From assembly GCA_033782935.1 (NCBI GenBank), contig JAWQEG010000726.1, positions 124,001-188,000 of the forward strand: a stretch of DNA of 64,000 nt. The letters are read 5' to 3'. Positions 10,481 through 20,235 of this stretch are shown here, in pieces. Position numbers and translations under genes: made by a program. Source of the DNA: Petrolisthes cinctipes. Taxonomy: Eukaryota > Arthropoda > Malacostraca > Decapoda > Porcellanidae. Below the pieces are notes generated by a model. The model saw only the letters and a list, made by a program, of their open reading frames with translations. It did no database searches and was not told the DNA's origin. Each line of letters starts with the position of its first letter. The first letter of the stretch is position 1.

Positions 10481-11445
10481 CTAGTCATCCCAAAACCATG
10501 TATCATAGACTGGTTGACGTGGTTCAACTTTTGATATTGGGTTTGATAATTCCTCCAAAAGTGAGTCTAGCAAAATATCAAAGTCAGGGCAAGACTGGAC
10601 AGGCCAAGGGTCAGTTGGACAGGACTGTGTTAGTTGGTCAGTAGGATGAGGCTGGGTCATCTTGTCAGTAGAAGGACTGCATTGGGTAGAGACAGGAACT
10701 GGGGCAGCAGAAGGGTAGGTCAGGCGACGGGTTAGGCCAAAGTAAAAGAGTTTACCTTTACTACCTAACCGGATACTAGTCTTCAGTCCTCTCTCTTTCA
10801 TAAATATCATTATTGTTACTTGTGATACAGGTGTTAGGTTCTTGTGTTGGCAGTAATTATGGTAGTTACGAGAGAACTCATCAACAGCAACAGGAATATT
10901 TTTATTGTTGATGCCAGGAGTTATAACGTAATATTTGTGAAGAAAGTTGCACAAACTGTGTGTCTTTGTACTCGTAGTAACCCTTGTAGGTGTTGCTTTC
11001 TTCTTTTTATATGTTGTACTACGAATACGTGAGTTGTCAGCATCTGGGCCAGCAATATCACCATGGCAACTACACATACCAACATATGTGTATTGCTGAC
11101 CTTTTTATATGTTGTACTACGAATACGTGAGTTGTCAGCATCTGGGTCAGTAATATCACTATGACAACTACACATACCAACATATGTGTATTGCTGACCT
11201 TTTCCCCGATATCCACCAATCCTGACCTACTTAGTGACCCCGAGTTGACCTAACAACATACCAATGTTGACGAGGGAGGCGGGTATAAGTTGTCTTGACT
11301 GGCAATACTTTTGGTACTCTGTATATAATGTATTACGTAGTACTCTGTGTCCTGGCTTTCCTGTTATTATATAGTTGTCTTCAAAATAAGTACAAAAGGC
11401 TTCCTTTCCTCGGAATAATCTGTTATATTTTGTAGTTTTTGCCAT
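10481..11445 (-). pseudogene. Broken tandem-RFX gene: nonsense codon plus frame-shifting duplication
   Basis: The start codon is at 11443-11445. RFX-type domain 1 follows (NYIITG, LYTEYQKYCQ, NIGMLLGQLGV) but meets a TAG at 11227-11229. The same frame then continues with the expected wing (RIGGYRGKGQQYTYVGM). A 98-bp tandem duplication (11004-11202) next shifts the frame. The second half (10481-11077) reads as RFX-type domain 2 (YVITPG, NYHNYCQHK, RLGSKGKLFYFGL) followed by a Ser/Pro-rich tail with an acidic end (ILLDSLLEEL, WFWDD). The layout matches the intact gene at 1439-2611, so this is a paralogue with two independent lesions. Its leader matches that gene but the TATA/CCAAT promoter is missing. 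Splicing around both lesions cannot be excluded without transcripts. Confidence 0.7.
11004..11202. repeat. 98-bp tandem duplication inside the RFX-type pseudogene
   Basis: Two direct copies (11004-11101 and 11102-11199) differ at only a handful of bases. The unit is not a multiple of three, so the duplication itself breaks the reading frame. The high identity suggests a recent event. Confidence 0.88.
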
Positions 11446-11459
11446 AGTTCCTTTTGATG

Positions 11460-11672
11460 TGTAAATATCTTTGGTAGGTAATGTGGATGGATACAGTCCA
11501 AGATATAGCTACCGACTATGACACTTTACTCTTATTTTATCAATATATTATATACTTTCCTCTTTCAAATTTCTTCAGCTTCCTATTTAATGGTTGTTTA
11601 ATCCTTATTATGTGTTAATGTTGTTTGTTGGTATCAAATTGCAGTGCCTGAGTGAAAGATAACTGGAGCCAG
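11460..11672 (-). repeat. Leader of the broken RFX gene, truncated copy of the leader at 2612-2793
   Basis: The strings gtttaatccttattatgtgttaatg (in part), gttgtttgttggtat and gcagtgcctgagtgaaagat match the 5' leader of the intact RFX-type gene. Similarity stops at about 11672, immediately 3' of the kinase stop codon. The TATA, CACGTG and CCAAT elements expected upstream are absent, so this copy probably lost its promoter in a rearrangement. Confidence 0.7.
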
Positions 11673-11730
11673 AGACACCAACATATTCTAGACTTCCTTC
11701 ATATGTAGAAATCACGTCATGGCACTCTTG

Positions 11731-12726
11731 TTACCCATCCAACTTTTGCCTCTTTGACTCCTTTTCACTGGTGGTGGGGGAACGCTGTCTCTTGTGAGTG
11801 ATATGACGGTCGTTGTTGGGGCGGGAAGAAACAACTGTGGTGTCATCTTGTGTGTCTGATAAACCCGAGTTTTTATCTGAGGTGTTGGAGGAGCTGGAGT
11901 CATCATCTGAGGTGTGGGAAGAACTAGAGTCATCATCCTCTTCAGTGTCGGTGGTGGAGTCCTCATCCTCTGTGTTGGAGTCGCTGGACCAGTCTGAGGA
12001 ACTGGAAGTGCCTGCAGACAGATTCTCAAACTCGTCAACAAATCTGTGTAGACTTGAGGCAAGGGAGGCCATGGTGGGTCGTCTGTTGACATTGTAGTGG
12101 ATGGTACATTTGACAAGCTTCTTGATGACACTGGGACACTCTGGGGTAACCATTATGGCACTCATTAACAGGCCAAGGGAGTACATATCATATCTGTCCA
12201 TCTTGTTGTTCTTAGACACCATCTCCAGTATAGTGTTGGTGGACGTGGATTGTGTTCCTCCAAGTGAAGCAAAACACAACTCTATAATAGAGGCTGAGTA
12301 TCGGCCACCCTCCTCCTCCTTGATCAAGATGGTGCTTCCACGGATGTCATTGTGGACAAGACCAGCTTCGTGGAGGTCGGCAAGTGACGTGGCCGCTGCC
12401 TGGAATACCTTCAGCCACTCGTGCAAAGCCAACCTCTCCTCCCGCTGGTGTAGACTGGAGATGGACTCACCCTCGACAAAGCTCATTACCAACATGGAAG
12501 CATCTGAAGCAGTGACCAACAACTTTGGCACTCCTCCTCGCCCTCCAGCCTTCTCCAATACCCAAGCCTCGTGTCTGAGTGGTTCTGGATCAATGGTGTA
12601 ATGGTTTACTTTCTGGATTGCTTGTTGGCCACGGTACAACACCAGGTAACATTTCCCTCCTGAACCGGTCCCCAGGGGTCTCACCTCCTCAACCTCGGCC
12701 CGGATTTCCTCACCAGTCATCATCAT
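11731..12726 (-). CDS. Protein-kinase-fold protein with degenerate DFG motif (likely pseudokinase), nuclear
   Basis: The predicted protein is 331 aa from the first of three consecutive ATGs at 12726. The kinase fold is complete: glycine loop GTGSGG (residues 19-24), a candidate ATP lysine in AIQK (39), Glu near 53-58, catalytic-loop HND (125-127), DMYSLGLL, and RRPTM near the C-lobe end. Two changes are striking: the catalytic-loop Asn is Thr (HNDIRGST), and the metal-binding DFG reads ELC (149-151). Catalysis is therefore doubtful. After about residue 230 comes a Ser/Asp/Glu-rich acidic stretch, then a basic KRQR...KRQK end resembling a nuclear localisation signal. A good 3' splice site (cctttcag) lies at 12785-12791, so the coding exon probably follows a non-coding exon near 14 kb. 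The promoter layout is shared with the RFX-type gene, suggesting co-regulation. Substrates are unknown. Confidence 0.75.
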   Translation of the reverse strand: MMMTGEEIRAEVEEVRPLGTGSGGKCYLVLYRGQQAIQKVNHYTIDPEPLRHEAWVLEKAGGRGGVPKLLVTASDASMLVMSFVEGESISSLHQREERLALHEWLKVFQAAATSLADLHEAGLVHNDIRGSTILIKEEEGGRYSASIIELCFASLGGTQSTSTNTILEMVSKNNKMDRYDMYSLGLLMSAIMVTPECPSVIKKLVKCTIHYNVNRRPTMASLASSLHRFVDEFENLSAGTSSSSDWSSDSNTEDEDSTTDTEEDDDSSSSHTSDDDSSSSNTSDKNSGLSDTQDDTTVVSSRPNNDRHITHKRQRSPTTSEKESKRQKLDG

Positions 12727-12784
12727 GTTGTTGTTTGTAGTGACTTTTGGTTCCTTGGTAAATCTGGTATAATATGCAGTCAAC

Positions 12785-13977
12785 CTGAAAGGTTATTATT
12801 ATTATTAATATTTTCATTAGAATAGACCAGACACACAAAGCTGGGAGAGAATGCAAGCATTCTATCAAATAACCACCGACACCTTCCTTCCATCGTGCAA
12901 ATAAATCACTATCATATAAAAATATAATCATACAACACCTTATGTCAATTCAATCCCCTCAATTATTATTACGAGGTGCTGTAAAATCATACACGTGTCG
13001 TTCTTTATTTCTAATATATTTACTACCATGGAAGGAAAGTGTCTGTGGATATTTGATTGTGACTGTACATAACCCAGCTACCGTAAGTTTATTTTCTTTC
13101 ACAGAATAACATGGAGATCTTAACATATATAATCTATTTTAGTTTGTCTTATATATGATCCTAAATAACTATATGTAATAATATATTATATTATTCAAAG
13201 GTATTCAAAGGTACGAACATATTGTTCATAATACTTCATACTCTGTAAATTTGTGTAAATACTGTGGTAAGTAGAATAGTGATACATTATTCATTCAGTT
13301 TAATACTTTAATAATTAGTTATCCAATGATTTGTGTTGGATAAGGACATATCGTTCATACTCTACCTCTAACTTGTGTAAATAGTGATTATAAATGGTTA
13401 TAGATGTGTGTATAAATATTAGTTGGTACACAATAATATAATATATTAATAATTTCTATACTAATATATATATATTGGACATTTTTTATAAAGTAACTAT
13501 GGCTTCTGTATAAGAATGTAACCTGTAACTATGGCCTCGTTCAATATAATACATGCTAAGTACAATATACATTTCAATATAGTTTTATATAACAAATACC
13601 CTACATTAATTCTTGATTATACTGTGTATTACAATTAATAACATTATAGTATGATAGAGATTATTCTTTACGATAAAACTTCTCACAGTAAAGAAATAAT
13701 ATTAACACATAATATTGTTCATTTCATTATCTATTGATATTCAATCAATACTTTCATTATTTTACTTTTATTTTCTATTAATTCTTCTTATATTATTATA
13801 TCAAATTGTTTTAATTACTTATTTAATGATAGTTGTATGGTTCGTACTTTTAGTTAATTATTGTTGTAAACTCTTGGCCATTTTCATTATTTTATTGTTA
13901 TTTTCTATTAATTGTTCTTATATTATTATATCAAATTGTTTTAATTAGTTCTTTAATAATAGTTGTATGGTTGTTAC
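12785..13977 (-). other. Probable 5' intron of the kinase gene
   Basis: On the minus strand the donor reads ACAG|GTAACA (exon end 13978) and the acceptor reads cctttcag|GTTGAC (exon start 12784), giving 1193 bp. The sequence is strongly AT-rich with no other gene. A tandem duplication of about 129 bp (13757-13976) abuts the donor. The intron is inferred from splice motifs and the position of the shared promoter; no transcript evidence is available. Confidence 0.5.
13745..13976. repeat. Tandem duplication of about 129 bp at the intron's 5' end
   Basis: Two direct copies share ttattttctattaatt, ttatattattatatcaaatt and atagttgtatggtt. The second copy ends directly at the proposed splice donor. 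Confidence 0.75.
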
Positions 13978-14080
13978 CTGTTAATGTTGGTTTGTGTGGT
14001 GAAATGGTAGGGTTTGTATGGACTGAAATGGGAGTACATTTGTGTATGTCTCACCATATCAGAGTTGTAGTATACAATGA
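13978..14080 (-). other. Probable non-coding first exon of the kinase gene
   Basis: This lies between the expected start, about 30 bp downstream of the TATA box, and the GTAACA donor. Parts of it (accaacattaaca) resemble the leader of the RFX-type gene. No ATG-initiated frame continues into the kinase exon in an obvious way. Confidence 0.45.
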
Positions 14081-14300
14081 CTCAACACACCTTGCACACT
14101 TCCTTATATACCTTTTACAGGATCACATGCACCCTAATTTGTCACGTGACTCAACCAATCAACGTGAAGTATTTAAAATTTCATATTTCCTCCCCAACCA
14201 ATCAGATGCAAGGATTTTCATTTTAAATGTTCATAATTCTTCGTGTGACCAATAGGGTTCAAGAGTTTGTGTAGGCTATGAATGAGGGACTGTGATTGGT
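14080..14300 (-). promoter_or_regulatory. TATA/E-box/multi-CCAAT promoter of the kinase gene
   Basis: On the minus strand TATATAAGG lies at 14102-14110. Upstream are CACGTG (14143-14148), inverted CCAAT boxes (plus-strand CCAAT at 14155, 14198 and 14249) and a forward CCAAT (plus-strand ATTGG at 14295). Distances between successive CCAAT boxes are 43, 51 and 46 bp, against 42, 51 and 41 bp in front of the RFX-type gene. The distance from TATA to the first CCAAT is 45 against 44 bp. Sequence between the boxes is less conserved than the boxes, which suggests selection on the sites. Confidence 0.7.
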
Positions 14301-14315
14301 CAATATGACATTGTT

Positions 14316-14795
14316 CTTAAATAAATATTATATTATTATATTACATTATATATATAGATAAGTGCCAAAAATGTTAATTTGTATTGACATAATACACTAA
14401 TTCAATTATAATTGTTATTTGAATATTAAGTAAGTCAAAGTTATAATGACTCATCATTCATTAGGATAATCAAGTTGAAACACGATTATCCACCAAAAAT
14501 TATCCCCATTTTTTATGACGTATTTTATCAATACTTTTAGGCTATATATCGTTTGCTTTGATTTAAAATTTCCATCTTAAATCTTAATTAAATTTAACAC
14601 GAATTAATTATAAACGAAAAAAATAATATTCGAGGGTTAAGATAGTAAGTAATTTTCCATTCAAATAATGCACCAATTAATTTCTAAACGCAAACAAGGA
14701 TAAGTTTGATTTGAATATTGAAGTAAATAAAATCAATTTAATTAATATTATCAAAGTGACACGTGATGAATCAAGTTGCAACAGGATTATCGTGG
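14316..14795. repeat. Two diverged copies of the promoter-upstream segment
   Basis: 14316-14500 and 14600-14795 resemble each other and 3055-3245. Shared landmarks are attttccattc, caccaattaattt, gaagtaaataaaatcaattt and a closing ggattat. The upstream block was duplicated once with the gene and once more locally. Confidence 0.6.
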
Positions 14796-15540
14796 AAAAG
14801 TTCTCTTCTATCTTTTGTAATAATCTGCGTCCTCAATTTTCACACTTTCCGGGAACTGAAATTGCCCGTTTCTCTTTCCTTTTTATTTTGTGTAAATACG
14901 TAAAAATAATGTATATTATTTGTATGTATTTACTTTGTAATGGGATGGTTCCACAGAGCTGTGGATGGTTCTTGCCTCTGCCTGCAGTGTTGCCAGATAC
15001 AGTAATACTTTCATGTTTTAGGCAAATTTTGTCCACACTTGGGAAATCGTATGAAGAATGTTCAATTAATAACCCTGGCAGTTGAGCGGGAAATTCAATC
15101 ATTTAAAATTGGGATAAATAATTTTTTGATCAGATGATACAGCCTAACCTGACCTACCTAACCCACAGAAACCTAACCTAACCTAACCTAGACTGTTGTT
15201 ACCACGGCCTTGGTTGTTACCTTCGGGACCTTTAGAAATACAATAGATCCTGTGGATAGGAGCTAAAAGTATCCTGATTGGATGGGTTAGTTAGGCATAT
15301 TGTATGTACACAACTGCCTGCTGAACGTTTGGTAATGTTGCCAAGGAGTTCTGGTAACACTGAGTCCAACCTTCAGTCCTTCACTCCGGTACAGAGACAA
15401 GTCATATCTTAAAATTGAAATATCTAACAATGAATACATTTCTACGAGATAATTCCACTGGATATTGATAAAGATAAGTGAACCGTACATAACTTAACCA
15501 GATAATAACAATATTAACCTCAACCTGTCCGGCCAATATA
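14796..15540. other. Intergenic sequence
   Basis: I see no supported gene. A few CCTAA units at about 15172-15190 look like arthropod telomere repeat but number only about four. A minus-strand frame at 14833-15102 and a plus-strand one at 14711-15085 overlap each other and carry no motif. Confidence 0.5.
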
Positions 15541-15558
15541 AAGGAATGGAACTAAAGT

Positions 15559-15722
15559 GTGTGTATTGGGATGGTTTACATCAGGTTATATTATATTAAT
15601 ACTATTATTCCTGGTTACAACGGACCCATGAACTAAAGGTGGTCCGGTGTGTGTATTGGGATGGTTTTCATCAGGTTATATTATATTAATACTATTATTC
15701 CTGGTCACAACGGACCCAGGAA
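15559..15722. repeat. 90-bp tandem duplication
   Basis: The stretch gtgtattgggatggtttacatc to acaacggaccca occurs twice, 90 bp apart, with a few substitutions. It leads into the following minisatellite. Confidence 0.85.
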
Positions 15723-15791
15723 TATCAGTCCAGGTTTGAAATTTGGTTCAGCGTGGCCTGACGTATCTGTGTGTGTGTTGGGAGGAATGTT

Positions 15792-16960
15792 CAGGTCAGT
15801 TAATGATTTAATTAACCTGTCTGACTCCTGTGTGTGTTCAGGTCAGTTAATGCCTTAATTAACCTGTCTGACTCCTGTGTGTGTTCAGGTCAGTTAATGT
15901 CTTGATTAACCTGTCTGACTCCTGTGTGTGTTCAGGTCAGTTAATGCCTTAATTAACCTGTCTGACTCCTGTGTGTGTTCAGGTCAGTTAATGATTTAAT
16001 TAACCTGTCTGACTCCTGTGTGTGTTCAGGTCAGTTAATGCCTTAATTAACCTGTCTGACTCCTGTGTGTGTTCAGGTCAGTTAATGTCTTAATTAACCT
16101 GTCTGACTCCTGTGTGTGTTCAGGTCAGTTAATGCCTTAATTAACCTGTCTGACTCCTGTGTGTGTTCAGGTCAGTTAATGTCTTAATTAACCTGTCTGA
16201 CTCCTGTGTGTTCAGGTCAGTTAATGATTTAATTAACCTGTCTGACTCCTGTGTGTGTTCAGGTCAGTTAATGCCTTAATTAACCTGTCTGACTCCTGTG
16301 TGTGTTCATGTCAGTTAATGTCTTAATTAACCTGTCTGACTCCTGTGTGTTCAGGTCAGTTAATGCCTTAATTAACCTGTCTGACTCCTGTGTGTGTTCA
16401 GGTCAGTTAATGCCTTAATTAACCTGTCTGACTCCTGTGTGTGTTCATGTCAGTTAATGCCTTAATTAACCTGTCTGACTCCTGTGTGTTCAGGTCAGTT
16501 AATGCCTTAATTAACCTGTCTGACTCCTGTGTGTGTTCAGGTCAGTTAATGCCTTAATTAACCTGTCTGACTCCTGTGTGTGTTCAGGTCAGTTAATGCC
16601 TTGATTAACCTGTCTGACTCCTGTGTGTGTTCAGGTCAGTTAATGCCTTAATTAACCTGTCAGTGACTCCTGTGTGTGTTCAGGTCAGTCAATGTCTTAA
16701 TTAACCTGTCAGTTATTCCTGTGTGTGTGTGTGTTCAGGTCAGTCAATGTCTTAATTAACCTGTCAGTGATTCCTGTGTGTGTGTGTGTTGGGAGGGATG
16801 TTCAGGTCAGTTAATGCCTTAATTAACCTGTCAGTGATTCCTGTGTGTGTGTGTGTGTGTGATGGGAGGGATGTCCAGGTCAGTTAATGCCTTAATTAAC
16901 CTGTTAGTGACTTCTGTGTGTGTGTGTGTGTGTGTTGGGAGGGATGTTAAGGTCAGGCTG
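15792..16960. repeat. 47-bp minisatellite with internal TTAATTAA palindrome
   Basis: There are roughly 24 copies of a 47-bp unit containing ggtcagttaatgccttaatt, aacctgtctgactcc and a TGTGTGTG run. The 3' copies are longer because the TG run expands and a gggagggatgt segment is added. CAGGTcagTTAA and TTAACCTG within each unit can pair, so every unit could form a small hairpin. Confidence 0.92.
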
Positions 16961-16989
16961 TGCCACAACCTGTCTGTACCAGTATACTA

Positions 16990-18186
16990 TGGCAAATTTA
17001 TTGGACACAAAAACTTATAAATTTGGAGTATAACCATGAGAACCGTAAATATGCATCATTTTCAATTAATTTCAAGAATGATAAATTGTAAAGCCGAAAC
17101 GTTTGGAATAAAAATATTTTGTCCACCAGTGTGTGTTTTATTACATAGACTCATGATGACGTCAGTGTGATTCTCCACCCACCATGGCTAGTTTGGTTGT
17201 ACATCAGTATATAATAGGCCCTCGATAAAAGATGATTAATTTTAGCACTATCCTTTTAACATATCCTCAGTAAATCAATTAGTTTGTATGGTGATAAATA
17301 ACAGATGCCTGGATAAACATTTAGTGGTCTGCAATGAGTAACTGAGTGTAAAATGAAGTGATGGATACAAGTAATTATTCATTGTATATCCTGGGTCTAG
17401 GGCTACTGTTTTGAGGATAACTTTTGTCTTGCCCTTTCTCTATTTTTAATAAATATCTCTTGTGAATAAGTGAGATAAATGATAATTTATTAGGAAGATA
17501 GGTCTTGACTGACTAATATTAAATATCAAAGGTAGCCATGGTCCATATTAGGTTAGGTTTGGTTTAAAGTGGGATTTTACTCTTTATCATACATATATCC
17601 TTCAAAGAATTAATGACTATTAATATATCATTTTATGTTACAGCCACAGTAGTGTGTGTGTATTTGAGGACACCTGAGCAAGGGAAGAGAACATTATGTT
17701 TTACAGCTATACTGTAATATGTTCAACCCAAGGAAGAAAAGAAACATAGCAACAGAACAACTTAGAGAATCTGGGCCAAATCTTCACAAGATCCTTGGTA
17801 TCAAACTGGGAGATCCATGGTAGGTTGATCAGCTCAGTTATATAATTATACCAGCCATCTTCCTGTAACTGTATATATTTTTTAACCATCTGATATCTGT
17901 ATAGGGTGGGAGCCCATTTGTTTACATCTATAGTATCTCAAATTAAATTGATAAAGATTATTTTTTCATTTGTGTGCATCCAGTCACCAAGATAATTGCA
18001 AGTTTCTTCTTTGTATCTCATTTGTTCCTGGTTTTTAAATTGACTTCAATCAACTTAGGTGCTATGTTTTAAGCATTATGACTTGTGTACAGTATTTCTC
18101 TTTTCTAATTCATTAAGTGTTATCCTAAATTATGGCTTGTTAACAGTTTACAGATAATTATCATCTTGCTTCTGAAAACATTTTAC
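16990..18186. other. Intergenic sequence with an unassigned minus-strand frame
   Basis: The stretch near 17090-17150 (gaaacgtttggaataaaaat) resembles 3' ends I associate with retroelements, but I cannot place it. A minus-strand frame open from about 17950 to 17707 reads sensible residues (NKWAPTLYRYQMVKKYIQ) but has no recognised domain and no certain splice sites. Confidence 0.4.
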
Positions 18187-18190
18187 ACAG

Positions 18191-18800
18191 TGAGGATATA
18201 ATGGAGTACATTACCAACCTTGGACATAGCCTACTGTACTGTATCTCATTGTTTCTCACTGTACCTTTACAAGTTTATACAGTGAGGATATCATGGAGTA
18301 CATTACCAACCTTGGACATAGCCTACTGTACTGTATCTCTTTGTTTCTCACTGTACCTTTACAAGTTTATACAGTGAGGATATCATGGAGTACATTACCA
18401 ACCTTGGACATAGCCTACTGTACTGTATCTCATTGTTTCTCACTCTACCTTTACCCAGTAAGGATATCATGGAGTATAGAACCAACCCTGGACTTCCATC
18501 TCATTGTTTCTCACTGTACCTTTACACAGTAAGGCTCTACCTCTACACAGTAAGGATATCATGGAGTATATTAACCAACCCTGGACTTCCATCTCATTGT
18601 TTCTCACTCTACCTTTACACAGTAAGGATATCATGGAGTATATTACCAACCCTGGACTTCCATCTCATTGTTTCTCACTCTACCTTTACACAGTAAGGAT
18701 ATCATGGAGTATATTACCAACCCTGGACTTCCATCTCATTGTTTCTCACTCAACCATTACATAGTGTGTTTATCATGGAGTACATTAGGCCTTCCAACCC
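18191..18800. repeat. Minisatellite, three 92-bp units then 71-bp units
   Basis: Units starting at the gaggatatcatggagta motif recur at 18191, 18283 and 18375 (92 bp), then about every 71 bp after loss of a segment. The shared core is atggagtacattaccaacc ... tcattgtttctcact. No gene is present. Confidence 0.9.
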
Positions 18801-19032
18801 TGGACATACTGTACTGCATCTCATTGTTTCTCACTCTACCTATCCTCCAACCTCATTCTTGGCATATACAAGTGATTTGGACACCAGATATCAGAACTTT
18901 TATCTGACACAACAAACCATGATTAACTTTGTCAACTACAATATACCGTATGTAACTCATTGTTACCGGTACACTGGTTGTAAAATTGTGTCTCTTGTGT
19001 GATATACCCTGCTTGAATTGTTATGAACTTTC

Positions 19033-19680
19033 CAGCCATCTGTGTCCCAGGTCCACCACCATACCTGTCTGTGTCCCAGGTCCACTACCATACCTGTCCA
19101 GCCATCTGTGTCCCAGGTCCACCACCATACCTGTCCAGCCATCTGTGTTCCAGGTCCACCACCATACCTGTCCAGCCATCTGTGTCCCAGGTCCACCACC
19201 ATACCTGTCCAACCATCTGTGTCCCAGGTCCACCACCATACCTGTCCAGCCATCTGTGTCCCAGGTCCACCACCATACCTGTCCAGCCATCTGTGTCCCA
19301 GGTCCACCACCACACCTGTCCAGCCATCTGTGTCCCAGGTCCACCACCATACCTGTCCAGCCATCTGTGTCCCAGGTCCACCACCATACCTGTCCAACCA
19401 TCTGTGTTCCAGGTCCACCACCATACCTGTCCAACCATCTGTGTTCCAGGTCCACCACCATATCTGTCCAACCATCTGTGTTCCAGGTCCACCACCATAT
19501 CTGTCCAACCATCTGTGTTCCAGGTCCACCACCATATCTGTCCAGCCATCTGTGTCCCAGGTCCACCACCATACCTGTCCAACCATCTGTGTTCCAGGTC
19601 CACCACCATACCTGTCTGTGTTCCAGGTCTACCACCATATCTGTCCAACCATCTGTGTTCCAGGTCCACCACCACAATTA
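19033..19680. repeat. 37-bp minisatellite
   Basis: About 17 copies of a 37-bp unit (ccatctgtgtcccaggtcca, then ccaccatacctgtccag) are present. Because 37 is one more than a multiple of three and the unit lacks stop codons, all six frames are open for about 200 codons. These long frames are artefacts, not proteins. Confidence 0.95.
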
Positions 19681-20007
19681 GTCAACCCACAACTACGTTG
19701 AGGGAATTTACAAGCACTATATATATATATCCATCACTTGATAATTTTCATAGAGGTGTTTTATTTGTGTATTTACTGTATTTGACATAAAAGACCAGTC
19801 TCCAGAAACATATCCATACTCAAATTACCCACTAATCCATCCAAACACTCAAGAACAACACTTTGGCTACATGCATGACCTCCTGACATCCACCCATCTG
19901 AATTCTCCCTTCCCCGTGAGGACAAAGTCCACCTGGCCAGGCTGCGATGTGGCCACCACCCGGTCCTTCTGACATAGGCCTATCAGAAGAAGCTGGATGG
20001 AGTCATT

Positions 20008-20205
20008 GTGGATGCCTGTCCGAGATGCAACACAGCACCCCATTCTATTAAACACATTATGGAAGACTGCAATGTACACAACCACACTCACCAACAACAC
20101 AACATACACTCTCTGAGGGACCTGTGGGAGAGCCCGGTTCAGGCTATGGCCTTCCTCAGGAGCTCGGAGCTTCTCAGCCAGACAGCTTGAGGAACTTCAA
20201 CAACA
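20008..20205 (+). pseudogene. 3' fragment of a LINE ORF with CCHC-like zinc motif and CAA-type tail
   Basis: The 60 codons read CPRCNTAPHSIKHIMEDC, a C-x2-C...H...C arrangement seen near the C-terminus of many non-LTR retrotransposon ORF2 proteins. A DLWESPVQAMAFLR stretch, a stop and gaggaacttcaacaacat follow. Related 3' ends occur at 25415, 30434, 33640, 37967 and 39110. This is a truncated copy with no catalytic domain. Confidence 0.6.
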
Positions 20206-20235
20206 TAAAGGACTGCAATGCCTGATATAATCTTA

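Noticed and set aside
11712..12131. Pro/Thr-rich 139-codon frame overlapping the kinase tail
   Set aside because: It is an alternative frame of the Ser/Asp-rich acidic region. Low complexity explains its openness.
12101..12601. 166-codon plus-strand frame opposite the kinase gene
   Set aside because: It is the antisense shadow of the kinase coding sequence, whose conserved motifs are all on the minus strand.
12726..12783. Extending the kinase start upstream to 12783
   Set aside because: That position is TTG, not ATG, and lies just inside a good 3' splice site. The first ATG is at 12726.
15172..15190. CCTAA repeats as interstitial arthropod telomere sequence
   Set aside because: Only about four units occur, and similar aggttaggttagg strings occur in the palindrome and array at 61.5-62.4 kb, so they are more likely part of dispersed repeats.
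15792..16960. Regular repeats with constant spacing, CRISPR-like at first glance
   Set aside because: The repeats are contiguous with no unique spacers, in a eukaryotic context with no cas genes. It is a minisatellite.
17090..17150. gaaacgtttgg-type sequence as a Penelope-like element end with hammerhead ribozyme
   Set aside because: I could not find the CTGATGA core or a partner terminal repeat nearby.
17707..17950. Minus-strand frame reading NKWAPTLYRYQMVKKYIQ and onward as a possible exon
   Set aside because: The composition is plausible but there is no confident splice site, start or family. Left as unassigned.
19021..19790. Several overlapping frames of 200-255 codons on both strands
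   Set aside because: They are produced by a stop-free 37-bp minisatellite whose period makes all frames equivalent. There is no protein signal.
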